The notes beneath the pieces are model-generated. The model did not search any database, was not told where the DNA came from, and worked only from the letters and a program-made list of their open reading frames with translations. Position numbers and translations under genes: made by a program. Below, one piece after another: positions 55,539-64,000 of a stretch of DNA of 64,000 bases; the first letter of the stretch is position 1; each line of letters opens with the position of its first letter. Source of the stretch: CAXBCP01 sp038120765 (GTDB lineage Bacteria; Pseudomonadota; Alphaproteobacteria; MPNO01; UBA830). Where the stretch lies: contig JAYOMI010000004.1 of the NCBI GenBank assembly GCA_038120765.1, positions 1 to 64,000 on the forward strand, in the 5' to 3' direction.

Positions 55539-56864
55539 ATGGACCTGGGTTCCCCGGAGTCACTTAACAGCGAGCCCGCGAGCGATCATCTTCGGGCGAT
55601 CGCGGATTTTTTGCCCTCGCCGATATTCTATTGCGACACGTCGCTGGTCTATCGTTATGTCAACCCGGCCGGTGCCGAATGGCATGGCCGGACTGCCGGG
55701 GAGATCATCGGCAAGAAAATCGCCGATATCATGGCGCCGGGGCAGGTCGCGCTTCTTCATGACCGCCACAGGGAAGTCCTCGCGGGCAATACACTGCAGG
55801 TCGAGGCAACCCGCACTTTCAGCGACGGCAGCGAGCGGCGCGTTCATACCGAATATGCGCCCCACAGAACCGATGACGGCGCCATCGTCGGCTTTTTCGT
55901 TTTACTAAGGGATATTACCGATAAATATAATGCTGGCGTACAGGCAAAGGACGCCGAGACCCAATTGCGCACGATCTCGGATGCAGTTCCCGCACTGATA
56001 TCGTTTCTCGACCGGAACCGGCGTTTTGTGATGGTGAACAACACCGCCGCGAAATGGTTTGACCGCGACCCTGAAGATATCGTGGGCCGCAGAATCGATG
56101 AATTGCTCGGTCCCGGATTCGCCGAGAAATCTGAAGGGTTTGCGGACAGGGCTCTGAGGGGCGAAAGGATCGATTACCAGAGCGACCTGACTTATCCCGA
56201 CGGGATCTCACGCGCTGTCAACAAGACATTTATCCCGAATCGTCGTGCCGACGGGGTGATCGACGGCTACGTCGTGCTGGCATACGACGTGACAGAGTTC
56301 AAACGCGTCGAGAGCGATCTGCGACTGCTTGCCACGACGGACTCTCTGACCGGCGTCCTGAACCGACGCCGGTTTCTGGAGATCTGCAGCGAGGAAATTC
56401 TCCGCGCCCGCCGATATGATCGGCGCCTGTCGGTTGTGATGTGCGACATCGACTATTTCAAGTCCGTCAACGATACCTACGGTCACGACGCGGGGGACCG
56501 GCTTCTACGATGCTTCACCGACCTTGCCGGCAGGATCGTTCGTGAGGGGATCGATGTTGTCGGGCGCCTTGGCGGCGAGGAGTTTGCGCTGCTGTTGCCC
56601 GAAACCGATATTTCGAATGCCCGTGTTGTTGGCGAACGGCTTCGCCAGGCCTGGGAGAATCAGGTACTCGAAACGAAGACTGGCGATGTGCGGACGACAT
56701 GCAGTTTCGGCGTCGCGGACCTTTCCATCACGCATGAGACAGAACGAGACATTCTCAAACAGGCGGACAGGGCGCTTTACCGTGCCAAGCAGACCGGGCG
56801 GAACCGGGTCTGCATAGATGTCATCGCCGCCGAGACGTTCATGACCGCGGCTACCCGCGCCTGA
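55539..56864 (+). CDS. PAS-PAS-GGDEF diguanylate cyclase
   Basis: This 441-residue cytoplasmic signalling protein has two PAS domains (about 20-130 and 145-260) and a GGDEF domain (about 265-430) with the active-site motif GGEEF at 345-349, so it should make cyclic di-GMP. The inhibitory I-site RxxD would fall at 336-339, which here reads E-G-I-D, with Arg one place earlier; product inhibition may be lost or altered. The leader at 55450-55538 is AT-rich with an inverted repeat. The PAS ligand is not identifiable. Confidence 0.93.
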   Translation: MDLGSPESLNSEPASDHLRAIADFLPSPIFYCDTSLVYRYVNPAGAEWHGRTAGEIIGKKIADIMAPGQVALLHDRHREVLAGNTLQVEATRTFSDGSERRVHTEYAPHRTDDGAIVGFFVLLRDITDKYNAGVQAKDAETQLRTISDAVPALISFLDRNRRFVMVNNTAAKWFDRDPEDIVGRRIDELLGPGFAEKSEGFADRALRGERIDYQSDLTYPDGISRAVNKTFIPNRRADGVIDGYVVLAYDVTEFKRVESDLRLLATTDSLTGVLNRRRFLEICSEEILRARRYDRRLSVVMCDIDYFKSVNDTYGHDAGDRLLRCFTDLAGRIVREGIDVVGRLGGEEFALLLPETDISNARVVGERLRQAWENQVLETKTGDVRTTCSFGVADLSITHETERDILKQADRALYRAKQTGRNRVCIDVIAAETFMTAATRA

Positions 56865-56941
56865 CGGGTCCTCTGTACGCATCTGTTTGCAGATCTGGAG
56901 GCGGTCAGCCATGATCCGCGCTTCCCCTGCAGGAGTTGCGG

Positions 56942-57736
56942 ATGCTCGAGCTTTATCATTCAAACTGGTCGATCTGTGCCCAGAAGGTGCGGCTGGTCAT
57001 CGCCGAAAAGGGCCTGGACTTGGTCGAGCATCATATCGACCTGCGCGCCCGCGAGCAGCAGACACCCGGATATCTGAAGCTGAACCCCAAGGGCTACGTG
57101 CCGACCCTTGTCCATGACGGACGGCCGGTGATCGAATCCGCATTGATCTGCGAATACCTGGAAGAAGTCTTTCCCGATCCGGCGCTCAGTCCGTCCGACC
57201 CGGTGGACAAAGCCTATATGCGGACATGGACGCGGCGCCCGGATGACGGGTTGCACCGCGCCTGCGCGACGGTGACCAACGCCATCGCCTTCCGGCTGCA
57301 ATGGCTCGAAAAACCGGCCGAAGAGATCGCGGAAATGCTCGCTGCGACGCCGGATCCGGCGCGGCGCACCTGGCGTCGCGAGATGATCGAGAAAGGCACC
57401 GAATCCCGGCTATTCGTCAACGCCGTCTGGGCCTACGACGCGCTGCTCGCGGACATGGAAGCGGCGTTGGCGGATCGCGACTGGCTGGCCGGGGATGCGT
57501 ATACTCTCGCCGATGTGTCGCTGACCTCGTATCTTAACCGGGTGGCTGAACTGCAGTTCCACCCGATGTGGGAAGAATCGCGCCCGCGGGTGACCGACTG
57601 GTTCGGCCGCATTCGCGCCCGCGAGAACTTCAAAACCGCGTTCGGCAACTATCCCTATGACGCCTACGCGGCCCAGATGGCGGAGCAGGGCGCACTTCGC
57701 TGGCCCGAAGTGGTGCGCATTCTGCGGGCGGCGTGA
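56942..57736 (+). CDS. glutathione S-transferase family protein
   Basis: This 264-residue protein has the thioredoxin-like N-terminal domain, with SNWSICAQKVRLVIAEKGL at residues 7-25 and the glutathione-binding VPTLVHDGRPVIESALICEY at 51-70. A helical C-terminal domain follows with the folding motif DAYTLADVSLTSY. AGGAG six bases before the ATG at 56942 supports that start. It may conjugate or isomerise a product of the catabolic genes. It precedes the MaoC-like gene by about 40 bases. Confidence 0.9.
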   Translation: MLELYHSNWSICAQKVRLVIAEKGLDLVEHHIDLRAREQQTPGYLKLNPKGYVPTLVHDGRPVIESALICEYLEEVFPDPALSPSDPVDKAYMRTWTRRPDDGLHRACATVTNAIAFRLQWLEKPAEEIAEMLAATPDPARRTWRREMIEKGTESRLFVNAVWAYDALLADMEAALADRDWLAGDAYTLADVSLTSYLNRVAELQFHPMWEESRPRVTDWFGRIRARENFKTAFGNYPYDAYAAQMAEQGALRWPEVVRILRAA

Positions 57737-57777
57737 CCGCGACCGTGTAAACGGACTGATTTTCAGGGAGATGTGCT

Positions 57778-58653
57778 TTGACTGATTTTCTGGCTGGTCT
57801 GGCCGAATATGTCGGAAATTCCGTCACGACATCGGATGTGGTGACAGCGGCCGGTGTGGCGCAACTTGCAGCGACGTTTGGCATCGACCCGCCTGCAAAG
57901 CGGGCCGGCGACCCGCTTCCGCCAGGCTGGCACGGACCGTTTTTCGTGCCGACCCACGGTCCGCAGAATATGCGGGAAGACGGGCAGCCCGCGGGCGGGT
58001 TTATGCCGAAAATTCCGCTTCCGATCCAGAGACTGCGCGGTGAGAACACCAGATTCGAGGGTGTGTTGCGGATCGGCGATGAGATGACGCGGACGAGCGA
58101 AATCGCCGAAATAGATATCGATGACCAGCTTGCCGGCGGTCCCGTGGTTTCTCTGATGTTCCGCCAGAGCCTGAGCGGCCCGGCCGGCGTGGCAGTCGTC
58201 GAGGAGAGGCGGTTCATGTATTTCGGGACGGAGTACCGCCTCGATACGTGGACGCCCCCGTTGCCCGCGGCCTTTGACTGGGAGCGTGTTGTGGAGCCGG
58301 ATCCGGTGACTTTGTTTCGCTTTTCGGCGATCCGGTTCAATTCCCACCGGATCCACTACGACCGGCGCTACGCCGTTGATGTAGAGGGTCATCCGGGATT
58401 GATCGTGCAGGGAACGCTGATCAATTTTCTGATGGTCGAAATGGCGCGGGCGGGTGTCGCCGGGGAAGCATTGAAGTCGCTCGATTTCCGAATTCACAAG
58501 CCGGTATTCGATACTGCGCCGTTCACGATACGCGGCGCAAAGACGGAGGCGGGGGCGACTTTGTGGGCGCTGGACGGCGACGGCATGCAGTCGATGACTG
58601 CCTTCGCCCGCTATCACAGTGGAATTGCCGGGGGTTTCGACATACTTCCCTGA
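57778..58653 (+). CDS. FAS1-like/MaoC-like acyl-CoA hydratase (mesaconyl-C4-CoA hydratase type)
   Basis: This 291-residue protein has the double hot-dog layout: an N-terminal FAS1-like dehydratase half (WHGPFFVPTHGPQNMREDG near 51-69) and a C-terminal MaoC half with FSAIRFNSHRIHYDRRYA near 181-198, the region that holds the catalytic Asn/His. Such proteins hydrate mesaconyl-C4-CoA, itaconyl-CoA or other enoyl-CoAs. The start is a TTG with AGGGAG upstream. It is 27 bases from the pirin gene. Confidence 0.85.
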   Translation: MTDFLAGLAEYVGNSVTTSDVVTAAGVAQLAATFGIDPPAKRAGDPLPPGWHGPFFVPTHGPQNMREDGQPAGGFMPKIPLPIQRLRGENTRFEGVLRIGDEMTRTSEIAEIDIDDQLAGGPVVSLMFRQSLSGPAGVAVVEERRFMYFGTEYRLDTWTPPLPAAFDWERVVEPDPVTLFRFSAIRFNSHRIHYDRRYAVDVEGHPGLIVQGTLINFLMVEMARAGVAGEALKSLDFRIHKPVFDTAPFTIRGAKTEAGATLWALDGDGMQSMTAFARYHSGIAGGFDILP

Positions 58654-58680
58654 CAGGAAACAAGACCAGAAGGTACGATC

Positions 58681-59539
58681 ATGAGCGACGCCAGATATCT
58701 CACAGCGATCTCCCCCGGCATGCCGGCGACCGACGGCGCGGGCGTGCAGCTGACGCGGATGGTCGGCACGCCGCATCTCGACATGGTGGACCCGTTTCTG
58801 ATGCTGGACCGCATCGATAGCGACGATCCGGACAGCTATATCGCCGGTTTTCCGAACCATCCGCACCGCGGTTTCGAGACGGTGACCATCATGCTCGAAG
58901 GCCTGATGAGACATAAGGATTCGGTCGGCAATGACGGTTTGCTGCGTCCCGGCGACGTTCAGTGGATGACGGCCGGGCGGGGGATTATTCATTCTGAACT
59001 GCCGGAAATGATCGACGGTCGGCTGAAGGGGTTCCAGCTCTGGGTCAATCTGCCGGCGGAAAAGAAAATGATACCGCCCGCTTANNNNNNNNNNGGATAT
59101 CCCGGCAGACCGTATATCGCGGGCGTCTTTCGATGGCGGAACGGCGCGGGTCATCGCGGGCACATTCGAGGGCGTTGCCGGGCCGGCCCAGCCGCAGATT
59201 CCGATCCGCCTCATGGATGTCCGGCTCGATGCCGGGGCCGAATGGACGATCGAGCCGGCCGAAGGCAGCGATCTGTTCATGTGCGTCTACGAAGGGACAA
59301 TACAGGCGCCGGACCGCGAAGGCGGTCAGCATGACGTGCCTGCACCGGGTGTCGCCGTATTCGGCGGCGAGGGCACCGTCACCGTGACGGCCGGGCCGGA
59401 CGGCGCGGATATTCTCTATTGCGAGGGGCAGCCTATCCGTGAGCCCGTCGAAAAATACGGCCCGTTCGTGATGAATACCCGCGCGGAACTGCAGCAGGCG
59501 GTCGACGATTTCAATTCGGGCAAGCTGGCCGTCGGTTAG
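58681..59539 (+). CDS. pirin family protein, split by a scaffold gap
   Basis: The two segments encode a pirin of about 285 residues. The N-terminal cupin domain has the metal ligands in PNHPHRGFETVTIMLEG (about 57-73) and RGIIHSELPE, and the C-terminal pirin domain has LMDVRLDAGAEWTIEP. The frame breaks at an N run at 59085-59094. Three missing bases would join PPAY-QDIP in frame, so the gene is probably intact. Pirins include quercetin 2,3-dioxygenase-like enzymes and redox-sensing proteins; the activity is unknown. Confidence 0.87.
59085..59094. other. 10-N scaffold gap in the pirin gene
   Basis: The left flank ends GCTTA and the right begins GGATATC. A true insert of 3 bases (CCA fits) restores PPAYQDIP, so the ten Ns overstate the gap. 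Confidence 0.75.
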
Positions 59540-59628
59540 GCCCGCGCGGCGCAAACTAATTACAGACAGACCGTCAAGATGCCGTCATGAACCGGGTGCA
59601 GTAAGACGATGCACCATGATTCCCCGGC

Positions 59629-61008
59629 ATGAAAACAGATATTCCCTCCCTCCGCGAAGCCTTCGGCGTATGGCTGGAAATTGGTCTGCTGAGCTTCGGC
59701 GGTCCGGCGGGGCAGATCGCGCTCATGCACCGTATTCTGGTGGATGAAAAACGCTGGATCAGCGAGAGCCGCTTCCTGCATGCGCTGAACTACGCGATGC
59801 TACTGCCGGGCCCTGAAGCGCAGCAATTGGCGACGTATTGCGGCTGGCTGATGCACCGGACGCTCGGCGGGATCGTCGCGGGCGTCCTTTTCGTCCTGCC
59901 CGGTGCGGCGGTCATGCTGGTGCTCAGCATCCTGTATTCCGGGTTCCGGGATGTCACCCTGGTAGAGGCCATGTTTTTCGGCGTCAAGGCGGCCGTCCTT
60001 GCCGTTGTCATTCAGGCGGTTCTGCGCATCGGCGGCAAGGCGTTGCGAAACCGGTTGATGATTGCGGTTGCCGCCGGCGCGTTCATCGCGATCTATTTTT
60101 TTGCAGTGCCGTTTCCCGTCATCATTGCCTGCGCCGCCCTGATCGGGATCGTCGGGTTCCGGGCCGCACCGTCCTTGTTCCCGACATCCAGCGATGAAGA
60201 TCACGACAAAAACAGCACCGACGGGGCGGATGGCAGCGGTTATGCCGTGGACCAAATGCTCGTTCAGGGGGCGCTGACCCATGTCAGGCCCTCATTGAGG
60301 CGGGCGGTTCTGGTCGTTGGTATCTGTCTGGTCCTCTGGCTCGGCCCGATTGCGCTCCTGGCCGCGACCCTCGGACCTCAGAACGTGTTTACCCAGGAAG
60401 CGATGTTCTTCAGCAAGATGGCGGTGGTCACGTTTGGCGGCGCCTATGCGGTGCTCGCCTATGTCGCCCAGCAGGCGGTCGAGGTCTATGGCTGGCTTGC
60501 GCCGGGCGAAATGCTGGACGGGCTCGGCATGGCGGAAACGACGCCGGGTCCGCTGATCATGGTGGTCCAGCATGTCGGCTTTCTCGCGGCATTTCGCAAT
60601 CCGGGCGCGCTCGATCCGGTGCTTGCCGGCGCGCTGGGCGCTGTCCTGACGACGTGGGTAACGTTCGTTCCGTGCTTTCTGTGGATATTTCTGGGCGGCC
60701 CCTATATCGAAGCGCTGCGTGGCAATCGACCCCTGAACGCCGCGTTGACCGCGATCACCGCTGCGGTGGTCGGGGTCATCCTGAACCTTGCTGTCTGGTT
60801 CGGTATCCACACCGTGTTTTCAGACGTCGCCGAAGTATCTCTCGGGATCGCGCGTGTGTTCGTGCCAGCGTTCGACAGTGTCGATCCCGCAATCCTCGTT
60901 CTCACGACAGGGGCTCTGGTCGCGACCCTGCGCTTCGGGACGGGCATGATCCCGACCCTCGCGGTCTGCGCCGCGCTGGGCATTATCTATCTCTACGTGG
61001 TGGAATAG
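59629..61008 (+). CDS. chrA: chromate transporter (ChrA, two-domain)
   Basis: This 459-residue inner-membrane protein has two homologous CHR domains, each with the family motif (LLSFGGPAGQIALMHR near 19-34 and AVVTFGGAYAVLAYVAQQA near 263-281) and a PGP signature (NYAMLLPGPEAQQLA and MAETTPGPLIMV). A hydrophilic linker with acidic residues joins them. ChrA exports chromate driven by the proton gradient. It converges with the FAD monooxygenase gene. Confidence 0.93.
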   Translation: MKTDIPSLREAFGVWLEIGLLSFGGPAGQIALMHRILVDEKRWISESRFLHALNYAMLLPGPEAQQLATYCGWLMHRTLGGIVAGVLFVLPGAAVMLVLSILYSGFRDVTLVEAMFFGVKAAVLAVVIQAVLRIGGKALRNRLMIAVAAGAFIAIYFFAVPFPVIIACAALIGIVGFRAAPSLFPTSSDEDHDKNSTDGADGSGYAVDQMLVQGALTHVRPSLRRAVLVVGICLVLWLGPIALLAATLGPQNVFTQEAMFFSKMAVVTFGGAYAVLAYVAQQAVEVYGWLAPGEMLDGLGMAETTPGPLIMVVQHVGFLAAFRNPGALDPVLAGALGAVLTTWVTFVPCFLWIFLGGPYIEALRGNRPLNAALTAITAAVVGVILNLAVWFGIHTVFSDVAEVSLGIARVFVPAFDSVDPAILVLTTGALVATLRFGTGMIPTLAVCAALGIIYLYVVE

Positions 61009-61012
61009 AACG

Positions 61013-62197
61013 TCAGACCAGTTCGACGGTGAGCGGATTGTAGGAGTACAGCCAGCCGTTGCGATCGGCTCCCTCGTTCCGCGAGGCAAATGCCTTCCGG
61101 ATCTCGTCGACGCTGTCGAGGTGGAAAAGCTTGCGATTGGCGTCCGATGTTTCCACTACGCGTGCGGTGCGTTCGACGCGGTTGCGATGATAAAGCTTCA
61201 AGGCATCCGCGATATTGTCTTCCTGTCCCAAAGCACGGGACAATACAGCGCCATCCTCGATCGCCATCGCCGCGCCCTGGGCGAGATAGGGCAGTGTGGC
61301 ATGGGCGGCGTCGCCGAGGATCGTTGCCCGCGCCGTGCTCCAGGTGTCGACGACCGGGCGTTTATAAAGTGCCCAGCGGAAACACTGGTCGCGATCCGCG
61401 AGATCTATCACCGTCTGGATGTCTTCGTGCCAGCCGACGAAATCGGCCTTCAGGTCTTCCCATGGGAATTTGGCGGTCCAGGATTCTTCCGATGCGACCG
61501 GTGTTTCCACGGCGCCGACAAAATTGAACAGGTCACCATTCCGCAGCCAGTAGGATACCGCGTGCTTCCCCGGACCCATCCAGACGGACATTACTTCTTC
61601 CATGAAATTCGGCGGGAGCTTGTCCTTTGGAATGGTAATGCGCCATGCGGAATCGCCCGTATAAACTGCCGGGACCGCACCGGCTATCTGGTCCCGGATC
61701 ACCGATTTGACGCCGTCTGCGCCGACCAGGACGTCGCCTTTTGCGCTGGTGCCGTCGTCGAAGAACAGCTCCACGCCGTCGTCGGTTTCGTTGAAGCGGG
61801 TAGCGCGCTTGTTCAGGTGCACCAGACCCGGCTTCATTTTCTGGACGGCGTTGGCCAGAATTTCATGGAGATCGGCCCTGTGCGCCTGATTGTACGGCGC
61901 CTTGTGCAATCTGAGATGTTCTTCCGACAACTCGAACCGGTCGATCAGCTCGCCGGTATCGTGCAGGCGGAAGACATAGGCAGCGGGGCGCACGGATTTC
62001 GCGGAGATTTCGTCGCCGACGCCGAGATAGTTGAGTACATGCATGGCGTTGGCGCTCATCTGGATGCCTGCGCCGACTTCGCCGAGCTCCGGGGCCTGCT
62101 CGTAGATTTCCACGTCGTAGCCGGCCTTCAGGAGGCACACTGCCGCCGCCAGTCCGCCGAGGCCCGCGCCCGCGATGATTACTTTCAGATCTTTCAA
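61013..62197 (-). CDS. FAD-dependent aromatic monooxygenase (salicylate hydroxylase-like)
   Basis: This 394-residue flavoprotein has the FAD motif GAGLGGLAAA (residues 10-19), the NAD(P)H/FAD DG motif VLVGADGVKS near 155 and the second FAD motif GDAAHATLPYLAQGAAMAIED near 300. The overall pattern matches salicylate or 3-hydroxybenzoate 6-hydroxylases, which hydroxylate phenolic rings with NADH and O2. It fits the aromatic theme of the window. No extradiol or intradiol ring-cleavage gene is adjacent. Confidence 0.9.
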   Translation of the reverse strand: MKDLKVIIAGAGLGGLAAAVCLLKAGYDVEIYEQAPELGEVGAGIQMSANAMHVLNYLGVGDEISAKSVRPAAYVFRLHDTGELIDRFELSEEHLRLHKAPYNQAHRADLHEILANAVQKMKPGLVHLNKRATRFNETDDGVELFFDDGTSAKGDVLVGADGVKSVIRDQIAGAVPAVYTGDSAWRITIPKDKLPPNFMEEVMSVWMGPGKHAVSYWLRNGDLFNFVGAVETPVASEESWTAKFPWEDLKADFVGWHEDIQTVIDLADRDQCFRWALYKRPVVDTWSTARATILGDAAHATLPYLAQGAAMAIEDGAVLSRALGQEDNIADALKLYHRNRVERTARVVETSDANRKLFHLDSVDEIRKAFASRNEGADRNGWLYSYNPLTVELV

Positions 62198-62282
62198 AAC
62201 TAAACCCCTGTCTCCGCCACTCTGGAAGGACGATGAAACTTAATAGTTAATCCCCACGGGCCTGTATACGGCCGCATGGTTG

Positions 62283-62717
62283 TTACAGATTTTTTGTCAT
62301 GCGGACGTGGGGGATGCCGGCTTCAAGGAAAATGCCGCCTTCCTGGATGAAGCCCAGCTTGAGGTAAAAGGCCGCCGCTTCCGTTTGCGCATGGAGAATG
62401 CAGGTCTCCCCGCCCGACCGGACGGCATCGGACAGTGCCCGTTCCATTACCAGCCGTCCGATGCCACAGTTCCTGTGCGCCACGCGTATCGCGACGCGTT
62501 CGAATTTGAGTTTCCCCGCACCCAATGGCCGAATCCGTGCCGTACCCACGGCACTGTCGCCGATGCGTGCGAGATAGTGACGGCACACGGAATCCAGCCC
62601 GTCGAATTCGAGATCGCGGCTGACGCCCTGCTCGCCGCAGAAGACCTCTGTCCGGATCGCGCGGCACGCGTCCATATCCGCCTCGTTCAGGGCTTCGATT
62701 ATCCGGGGTTCGGTCAT
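62283..62717 (-). CDS. GNAT family N-acetyltransferase (ElaA-like)
   Basis: This 144-residue protein has the GNAT motif A: FERVAIRVAHRNCGIGRLVM at about 72-91 (the acetyl-CoA pyrophosphate loop), preceded by VGTARIRPLGAGKLKFE and followed by HAQTEAAAFYLKLGF. It transfers an acetyl group to an unknown amine. It is divergent from the flavin reductase gene. Confidence 0.87.
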   Translation of the reverse strand: MTEPRIIEALNEADMDACRAIRTEVFCGEQGVSRDLEFDGLDSVCRHYLARIGDSAVGTARIRPLGAGKLKFERVAIRVAHRNCGIGRLVMERALSDAVRSGGETCILHAQTEAAAFYLKLGFIQEGGIFLEAGIPHVRMTKNL

Positions 62718-62883
62718 TTTCAGGTCCGCTGCAGGTCTGACGGGAGGAGTGGGCGAACGCTCAGGGTAGGCTGAATTCGGCGCCTTTCAAGGCTGTCGCG
62801 TTTCGCCGTTCCGGGTATTGGACCAGCGCACGTTTGGCCGCTATTGTCCGCCCAGATAACGCACCTTTAAAGGAAACCGAGGA

Positions 62884-63441
62884 ATGAAGATTTTCGTCTA
62901 TTCGGCGTCGCTCAGAGAGGATTCCCTCAATCTCAAGCTGTCCAGACTGATTGCAAAGGTCGCCGAGGCGAATGGCGCAGAGGTGGACTTTGCGCGCATC
63001 AACGACTTCGACATGCCGATGTATAATTTCGACGACCAGCAGTCTTCCGGCGTGCCCGCCGGCGCCAAGGCGCTGGCGGAAAGGATTACCGCCGCGGACG
63101 GCATGATCCTGACATCGCCGGAATATAACTGGTTGCCGCCCGCCGTCATCAAGAATGCCGTCGATTGGCTGTCGCGCATGCAACCGATGCCGCTCGACAG
63201 GAAATCGATCCTGCTGTCCGCGGCGACGCCGTCGCTGGTCGGCGGTGTGCGGGGTCTGATGAGCCTGCGCACTTCTTTCGAAGCGCTCGGCACCTGGGTC
63301 TATCCGAAAATGTTCACGCTGGCCCAGGCGCCGGGGGCGTTCAACGATGACGGCACGCTGAACAATGAAGAATTGTCCAACATGCTGAATGCGATGGTCG
63401 CCGACTACTGCTCGGCCGCGGTCGCGCTGAACAACCGTTAG
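62884..63441 (+). CDS. NADPH-dependent FMN reductase
   Basis: This 185-residue flavodoxin-like protein has the FMN phosphate-binding start (YSASLREDSLN at 6-16) and the motif TSPEYNWLPPAVIKNAVDWLSR around residues 78-99. It reduces FMN or quinones with NADPH and could supply reduced flavin to the luciferase-like monooxygenase at 29770, though it is far away. Twelve bases after its stop begins the molybdopterin-binding subunit gene. Confidence 0.9.
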   Translation: MKIFVYSASLREDSLNLKLSRLIAKVAEANGAEVDFARINDFDMPMYNFDDQQSSGVPAGAKALAERITAADGMILTSPEYNWLPPAVIKNAVDWLSRMQPMPLDRKSILLSAATPSLVGGVRGLMSLRTSFEALGTWVYPKMFTLAQAPGAFNDDGTLNNEELSNMLNAMVADYCSAAVALNNR

Positions 63442-63452
63442 GGGGTTCCGCC

Positions 63453-64000
63453 ATTTCAGGGGTCGAAACATCCGATAGCTGGGTCGGCGCGCGGTATCCC
63501 CGCAAGGAGGATGCCGCGCTGCTGACCGGCAATGCCCGGTTTATCGATGATCTGGAACCCGTTGCCGGCATTCGCCATGTCGCGATCCTGCGATCGAGCC
63601 ACGCGCATGCCCGGATAAAGTCGATCGATACGTCAAAGGCCAGGGCGCTTCCCGGCGTTCACGGCGTGGTGACGGGCGCTGACATCGCCGGGTCGATCAA
63701 TCCGATCCCGAGCGCCGTGCGCGTACCGATCAAGTTCTATCCCATCGCAGTCGAAAAAGTTCGCTACGTGGGCGAGCCGGTCGCGGTCATCGCTGCCATC
63801 GATCGCTACGTCGCCGAAGACGCGATGGAACTGATCGAGGTCGAATACGACTCGCTGCCGCCGGTCGCGGATCCTGTCCAGGCGCTGGAAGAGGGGGCGA
63901 GCCTCCTCCATGATGACGTTGGCTCCAACCAGGTGCATCATCGAACCTTCAGCTATGGCGATCCCGACGCCGCCTTCGCGAAGGCGGACAAGGTGATCAA
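63453..64000 (+). CDS. xanthine dehydrogenase family molybdopterin-binding subunit, partial
   Basis: The frame runs off the window end and encodes the N terminus of a CoxL/XdhA-type large subunit: WVGARYPRKEDAALLTGNARF, then the a/b hammerhead region with AILRSSHAHARIKSID, EKVRYVGEPVAVIAA and IEVEYDSLPPVADP. These bind molybdopterin cytosine dinucleotide and hydroxylate purines, CO or aromatic acids. The best start is an ATT at 63453 after GGGGG, where an ATG would be expected; no other start precedes the conserved sequence. An error of one base is possible. Confidence 0.88.
   Translation, partial: MSGVETSDSWVGARYPRKEDAALLTGNARFIDDLEPVAGIRHVAILRSSHAHARIKSIDTSKARALPGVHGVVTGADIAGSINPIPSAVRVPIKFYPIAVEKVRYVGEPVAVIAAIDRYVAEDAMELIEVEYDSLPPVADPVQALEEGASLLHDDVGSNQVHHRTFSYGDPDAAFAKADKVI

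Overview
The window is about 60% GC, gene-dense and bacterial. Its genes look alphaproteobacterial: TRAP transporters, abundant CoA-based and oxygenase catabolism, an alphaproteobacterial-looking elongator tRNA-Met, and DUF6165/TPR genes. I read it as an uncultured Rhodospirillales-like organism. That placement is an inference from gene content; no ribosomal RNA or taxonomic marker is present. Five runs of exactly ten N are scaffold joins, so this is a draft assembly.

Layout. 0-1.2 kb: the end of a TRAP permease and a LOG-family gene. 1.4-8.5 kb (minus): a MarR regulator followed by a tight catabolic operon (enoyl-CoA hydratase, thiolase-like protein, DUF35 protein, acyl-CoA ligase, acyl-CoA dehydrogenase, UbiD decarboxylase). 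8.6-19.4 kb: FMN alpha-hydroxyacid oxidase, aquaporin, aldehyde dehydrogenase with a Gfo/Idh/MocA oxidoreductase, a DUF3179 protein, a molybdopterin oxidoreductase, a PEP-CTERM-like surface protein, mnmA and a hydroxypyruvate-isomerase-like gene. 19.5-23.6 kb: tRNA-Met with a terminator, a small conserved gene, then four consecutive genes that are all disrupted (GMC oxidoreductase, its small exported partner, two methyltransferases). 23.6-31.7 kb: a YaiI/YqxD gene, a GMC dehydrogenase, a complete TRAP system, an EamA exporter, a luciferase-like monooxygenase and a frameshifted DUF4197 gene. 31.7-39.8 kb: an MFS exporter, a Rieske oxygenase coupled to a glutamine-synthetase-like gene, a HbpS-like/thiol-dioxygenase operon and a class III alcohol dehydrogenase. 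39.9-43.1 kb: a second UbiD operon (UbiD, alpha/beta hydrolase, enoyl-CoA hydratase). 43.1-64 kb: an esterase-like lipoprotein, a broken penicillin-acylase gene, a two-component Rieske dioxygenase under a divergent TetR gene, a diiron metallo-beta-lactamase protein with msrB, a TPR/glycosyltransferase-like gene, a diguanylate cyclase, GST, MaoC-like hydratase, pirin, chromate transporter, FAD monooxygenase and the start of a xanthine-dehydrogenase-family large subunit.

How the genes work together. The theme is uptake (two TRAP systems) and breakdown of aromatic, aromatic-acid or terpenoid-like carboxylates. Breakdown would use CoA activation, beta-oxidation-like steps, UbiD decarboxylation and Rieske or flavin hydroxylation. 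Two arrangements stand out. The first is a thiolase-like protein without the usual nucleophilic cysteine, paired with a DUF35 protein that has no cysteine at all; this resembles the aldolase pairs of steroid side-chain degradation. The second is a Rieske oxygenase one base upstream of a glutamine-synthetase-like enzyme, which recalls gamma-glutamylation-dependent amine oxidation.

Quality. At least nine otherwise well-preserved genes carry one disabling change (in-frame TGA or TAG, or a small deletion), and four of the five N runs also break a frame. Sequencing or assembly error and real pseudogene formation cannot be separated from this sequence alone. No stretch longer than about 220 bases lacks a gene; the longest, 1196-1412 and 10648-10853, show nothing I can support.
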